From: Bacillota bacterium
GTDB lineage: Bacteria; Bacillota; Clostridia; Christensenellales; Aristaeellaceae
Length of the DNA stretch: 7,404 bases
NCBI GenBank assembly: GCA_023415715.1
Contig: JAEZJP010000056.1
Coordinates: 1-7,404, forward strand
Reading direction: 5' to 3'
Under the pieces are notes generated by a model that made no database searches, had not been told where the DNA came from, and saw only the letters and a program-made list of their open reading frames with translations. The first letter of the stretch is position 1. Every line of letters begins with the position of its first letter. Both the position numbers and the translations under genes were made by a program. This document shows, piece after piece, positions 4,954-7,404 of the stretch.

Positions 4954-5814
4954 TTACTTGATGCCGGTCATGACGATTCCTTCAATGAATTGGCGCTGGA
5001 ACAAAAGAAACAGCAGTATCATCGGCCATATGGCCAATGCGCTGCCGGCCATTACCTGGGGATAATAGGTGGTATGTTCGCCGATGAGCATGGCCAGCCC
5101 TGCGGACAGCGTCATCTTTGTCATGGAATTGTTTACGATCAGCGGCCACATAAGGTCTTTGAACGCGGAAAGCGCCGTGAGGATCGCCAGGGAAACAAGC
5201 GCAGGCTTGATCAGCGGAAGAAGGATGCGAAAGTATATGCCGAAATAGTTGCATCCGTCAATCTTGGCCGCCTCGTCCAGGGATTTTGGCTGGCCCATGA
5301 AGAACTGCCTGAGCATAAAGGTGCCAAATGCGCTGAATATCTTTGGCAGCCATAGCGCGGTAACGGTATCGGTGAGCTTCAGCCTGACCATGATGTCGTA
5401 ATGCGGCACCAGGAAGATTTGCCCCGGCACCATCAAAAGGGCCAGGCACAGGGTGAATAGCACGTTCCTGCCGGGAAACGTCAATCTGGCAAAGGCATAG
5501 GCCGCCATGGAGCAAATAACCAGCTGCCCGATAATGGACATGGCCACCATGGCAAACGTGTTCAGGTAGAAGAGCGGGAAGGGGAACTTATCTACCACAA
5601 TGCGGTAATTATCAAGGTTCCAGGCGGCGGGCAAAAGCGTTGGCGGGATCAGCACGCTTTCCTCAAATGTTTTGAAAGACGTCAAAAGCATCCATAGAAA
5701 CGGGCCGATGGTGATGATGGAAGCAAGGATCAGCACGATATGCAGGGGCCACTGCCGGTTATGAAAGGCCGGGCGGCTTGCCCCGCGGTAAATGGGCCGT
5801 ACATTACTCGTCAT
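4954..5814 (-). CDS. Carbohydrate ABC transporter permease, MalG type
   Basis: This is one of two inner-membrane permease subunits of a CUT1-like sugar importer. It is 286 residues, normal for the type, with about six membrane segments (roughly residues 24-45, 86-108, 117-138, 150-170, 200-220 and 256-274). The EAA loop that docks the ATPase is clear: EAAKIDGCNYFGIYFRILLP at 181-200, followed by LIKPAL. The C-terminal RQFIEGIVMTGIK (274-286) is the usual MalG-family tail. The start at 5814 is preceded by GAGGTGG (5828-5822 region) inside the upstream permease gene, whose last 11 bases overlap this one. That indicates coupled translation of the two permeases in equal amounts. The exact sugar cannot be read from the permease sequence. 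Confidence 0.95.
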   Translation of the reverse strand: MTSNVRPIYRGASRPAFHNRQWPLHIVLILASIITIGPFLWMLLTSFKTFEESVLIPPTLLPAAWNLDNYRIVVDKFPFPLFYLNTFAMVAMSIIGQLVICSMAAYAFARLTFPGRNVLFTLCLALLMVPGQIFLVPHYDIMVRLKLTDTVTALWLPKIFSAFGTFMLRQFFMGQPKSLDEAAKIDGCNYFGIYFRILLPLIKPALVSLAILTALSAFKDLMWPLIVNNSMTKMTLSAGLAMLIGEHTTYYPQVMAGSALAIWPMILLFLLFQRQFIEGIVMTGIK

Positions 5815-6802
5815 AATGGACCCACCTCTTTTGCAGTTTCATTTGCACAAGCGTTATCAGCAGGATCAAAACAAACAGGACCATGGAAATGGAAGCGCCA
5901 AACCCCTTGTGGAATTTGATAAACGCCTCTTCAAAGAAATATGTGGCCAGGGAGCGGGAAGCGGCGGTCCCGCTGCTGTACTGTGGAATAATCAAATAGA
6001 TGATGTCGAAAATCTGGAACACATTGATAATGGTCGTCACCGTCACAAAGAAAATAGAGGGCGTCAAAAGCGGCAGTGTGATGAAAAAGAACTGGTTCAT
6101 GCTGCCGGCGCCGTCGATCCTGGCAGCCTCATAATAGCTTTTGGATATGCCCTGCAATCCCGCCAGCAGCACGATCACCTGGTAGGCCACATTGCTCCAG
6201 ACGAACACAATGGATACGGCGAAAAGTACCACATTCGGGTCGGATAGCCAGGCCACCGGGTTTAAGGATAGAGCACGCAGCGCGGCGCTGACCAGGCCGA
6301 ACTCATAATTTAACAGCCACTTCCACATCAGCGCAACGGCTGCGGGAAGCGTCACCGCCGGCAAAAAAGCCAGCGTGCGGTACAGGCCCTTTCCCCGAAC
6401 CTGGCTGTTTAAAAGCGTTGCCAGCACCACTGAAATGGCCACCACCAGCGGCACGCAGATGACAACGTACAGCAGCGTATTGAAAAGGGACTGGTAAAAA
6501 TAAGGGGTTTGAAAAAGCTTTATGTAATTATCAAGGCCGATGAAGGCAGGCTTGCCGAAACTGCTTTTGTTGGTAAAGCTGTCGTACAGGTTCTGGCCAA
6601 AAGCCCACACATAAAAAATCATCAGGCCGATCATGAGCGGCGCGATCAACTGATAGGCGGCCTTGATCTCGCCGCGCCCGAGCTTTCCCACGCGTTGTCT
6701 TGTCATCCCGTTTCCCCTTTTCGCAGAAGAAGTGGCGGTTGGGTTATAAATTGCATTTGCAGGTGACTTTTCAATTACAAAAGTTACGCTTTTATCGATC
6801 AT
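5804..6802 (-). CDS. Carbohydrate ABC transporter permease, MalF type
   Basis: This is the partner permease of the same sugar importer. It contains the FIGLDNY element (87-93) before the core domain, and the EAA loop YYEAARIDGAGSMNQFFFIT (223-242) followed by LPLLTP. About six membrane segments are visible, starting at roughly 52-70, 107-130, 142-163, 191-214, 247-272 and 304-322. The longest reading begins at 6802 with AGGAAGG (6812-6806) close by, giving 332 residues. The first 32 residues are not family-like, and the ATG at 6706, with AAGGGG about eight bases upstream, gives a 300-residue protein whose start resembles usual family members (MTRQRVGKLGR before the first helix). I consider 6706 the more likely start on family grounds, but keep the longer limit. 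The gene is separated from the binding-protein gene by 335 bases with repeats, and overlaps the next permease by 11 bases. Confidence 0.93.
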   Translation of the reverse strand: MIDKSVTFVIEKSPANAIYNPTATSSAKRGNGMTRQRVGKLGRGEIKAAYQLIAPLMIGLMIFYVWAFGQNLYDSFTNKSSFGKPAFIGLDNYIKLFQTPYFYQSLFNTLLYVVICVPLVVAISVVLATLLNSQVRGKGLYRTLAFLPAVTLPAAVALMWKWLLNYEFGLVSAALRALSLNPVAWLSDPNVVLFAVSIVFVWSNVAYQVIVLLAGLQGISKSYYEAARIDGAGSMNQFFFITLPLLTPSIFFVTVTTIINVFQIFDIIYLIIPQYSSGTAASRSLATYFFEEAFIKFHKGFGASISMVLFVLILLITLVQMKLQKRWVHYDE

Positions 6803-6860
6803 TATCCTTCCTGCAAAAGCTGCAGTTGAAGATAGCAGTTACGCAAGGCAAATCTAAAAA

Positions 6861-6968
6861 ACCTTCCCCTGGAGGGGAAGGTGGCGCGAAGCGCCGGATG
6901 AGGTGTTAACAGCGCCATAAACACCTCATCAGTCGACTTCGTCGACAGCTTCCCCTCAAGGGGAAGCC
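6861..6968. repeat. Compound palindromic repeat (REP/MITE-like, two inverted half-units)
   Basis: Two similar half-units face each other. The left half has the hairpin ACCTTCCCC/GGGGAAGGT (6861-6869, 6874-6882), then GGCGC-GAA-GCGCC (6883-6895), then GATGAGGTGTT (6897-6907). The right half, read on the other strand, has GCTTCCCC/GGGGAAGC (6948-6955, 6960-6967), then GTCGAC-GAA-GTCGAC (6932-6946), then the same GATGAGGTGTT (6930-6920). The two 11-base inner parts are perfectly complementary, so the whole can also fold into one long cruciform. The middle hairpins differ in sequence but keep their pairing, a sign of selection on structure. I recognise this CTTCCCC...GATGAGGTG type from Clostridia genomes, where it occurs in many copies; that is memory, not a search. 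No clear target-site duplication is visible at the edges. Confidence 0.85.
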
Positions 6969-7008
6969 TCCTTCGCCCACTCTCGTTCTCCGTTTCCAAA
7001 GCAGTTTG

Positions 7009-7037
7009 TTTGTAAATGCAGACCAATAAACTATCAA
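7009..7037 (-). promoter_or_regulatory. Possible internal promoter ahead of the permease genes
   Basis: TTGATA (7037-7032, five of six) is followed by 17 bases and TACAAA (7014-7009, four of six). It lies after the hairpin that follows the binding-protein gene and would give the permeases their own transcript, whose leader would include the palindromic repeat. The region is AT-rich, so a chance match is possible. Confidence 0.4.
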
Positions 7038-7083
7038 CCATATTCCGTATTTTCTGTAACTGAAGTAATTGTAGTAGTAAATA

Positions 7084-7124
7084 CAAACCCGCATGGTATT
7101 GGCTTTGCGTACCATGCGGGTTTG
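7084..7124 (-). terminator. 15-bp hairpin after the binding-protein gene (attenuator or terminator)
   Basis: The arms 7124-7110 and 7098-7084 are perfectly complementary over 15 bases, with an 11-base loop. The stem starts with an A-tract side (CAAACCC) and ends GGGTTTG, followed by TATTT on the minus strand, so it looks like a leaky intrinsic terminator. It begins 13 bases after the binding-protein stop codon. Such a hairpin between binding-protein and permease genes commonly lowers downstream expression or protects the upstream mRNA, and so gives more binding protein than permease. Confidence 0.75.
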
Positions 7125-7137
7125 GCTTATTAATTCA

Positions 7138-7404
7138 TTAATTCCCGCTGTCCAGGGTCTGCTGCATCTGCGTCTGGATCTGGGCACAGCCATCCGCGGG
7201 TGTCACGGCGCCGGACAAAATCTGCGTGGAAACATCCATCACGATGGGCAGCCAGTCTGCAACGCTTACGGAGGTGGGGAAGAAATAGCCGGTCTCCGCC
7301 ACTTTGAAGAACACGCTGGCATCCAAGTGCTTGAAGTTGGGCGCGTAATACTGCTGGGCGCTGATGAGGGCCGGCATGTCGATCTTGCCTTCGGCCTGCA
7401 TCTT
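7138..7404 (-). CDS. ABC transporter extracellular solute-binding protein, C-terminal part
   Basis: Only the last 88 residues are in the window; the start lies beyond position 7404. The fragment contains VFFKVAETGYFFPTSVSVADW followed by a helix and a final amphipathic helix (VTPADGCAQIQTQMQQTLDS), which is the usual C-terminal end of family 1 sugar-binding proteins, where repeated A...QIQ..MQ.TL helices close the fold. Its place directly upstream of MalF- and MalG-type permeases fits this. It would be an exported lipoprotein in a Gram-positive cell, but the signal peptide is not visible. The ligand cannot be told from this part. Confidence rests on context as much as on sequence. Confidence 0.82.
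   Translation of the reverse strand, partial: KMQAEGKIDMPALISAQQYYAPNFKHLDASVFFKVAETGYFFPTSVSVADWLPIVMDVSTQILSGAVTPADGCAQIQTQMQQTLDSGN

Larger units (their letters stand above)
6803..7137. other. Gene-free spacer between binding-protein and permease genes
   Basis: These 335 bases separate the two transport genes and hold no convincing coding region. From the binding-protein side they contain a long perfect hairpin (7124-7084), an AT-rich stretch with a possible minus-strand promoter (7037-7009), the compound palindromic repeat (6968-6861), and about 60 bases leading to the permease start. The open frame on the minus strand from 7086 to 6802 crosses all of these hairpins and reads low-complexity Leu/Gln, so it is treated as a by-product. 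Confidence 0.85.

Noticed and set aside
6861..6882. A simple intrinsic terminator for a plus- or minus-strand gene.
   Set aside because: No T-run follows the stem on the minus strand in a usable position, only A residues before it on the plus strand, which give Ts past 6861 (about five) after an intervening structure; the repeated, nested layout is better explained as a mobile-type repeat, though some termination on the minus strand cannot be excluded.
6861..6968. CRISPR-like repeat array.
   Set aside because: There are only two half-units in inverted orientation, with no regular spacers and no cas genes.
6802..7086. Minus-strand open frame of 94 codons between the binding protein and the permease.
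   Set aside because: It reads through all hairpins of the palindromic repeat, is rich in Leu/Gln low-complexity sequence, and resembles no protein family.

Overview
The window looks like the chromosome of a Gram-positive Clostridia-type bacterium (Bacillota), probably a gut or anaerobic lineage. This rests on strong AGGAGG-type ribosome binding sites, a tRNA-sensing T-box leader, a class I preQ1 riboswitch and a compact palindromic repeat of a kind I associate with Clostridia genomes. Genus cannot be read from the sequence. There are no phage, CRISPR, toxin-antitoxin or defence genes, and apart from the one palindromic repeat no sign of recent transfer.

Positions 1-2641 (minus strand) hold the start of a tryptophan operon: promoter (2641-2613), Trp-specific T-box leader (about 2606-2331), trpE (2287-800), trpG (816-250, overlapping trpE by 17 nt) and the first 78 codons of trpD (236-1, running off the window). 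TrpE and TrpG form anthranilate synthase and TrpD uses its product. The leader reads the charging state of tRNA-Trp and ends or continues transcription before trpE.

Positions 2688-3847 (plus strand) hold a second RNA-controlled unit, back to back with the first: promoter (2688-2716), preQ1-I aptamer (2731-2772), intrinsic terminator (2806-2828), queT-like membrane protein (2855-3343) and queF (3353-3847). The aptamer tail can pair either with the aptamer loop or with the terminator, which gives an explicit OFF-switch model. The pair looks like a small 7-deazaguanine uptake and reduction module for queuosine. The 567 bases between trpE and queT (2288-2854) are therefore almost fully accounted for by two promoters, two sensor RNAs and two terminators.

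Positions 3953-4255 (plus) encode a 100-residue DUF3892-type protein of unknown function, which converges on the next unit.

Positions 7404-4280 (minus strand) hold a carbohydrate-type ABC uptake operon in the order solute-binding protein (C-terminal 88 residues only), MalF-type permease, MalG-type permease, PIG-L/LmbE deacetylase. No ATPase gene is present here. The 335-base gap between the binding protein and the first permease (6803-7137) holds a 15-bp perfect hairpin, a possible secondary promoter and a roughly 108-bp compound palindromic repeat. These could explain unequal expression of binding protein and permeases. The deacetylase suggests that the imported ligand, or a cell metabolite linked to it, carries an N-acetyl group.

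I do not see a plainly undescribed system. The items most worth a second look are the preQ1 switch architecture with its divergent QueT-like transporter, the transporter-linked deacetylase, and the nested palindrome in the ABC operon.
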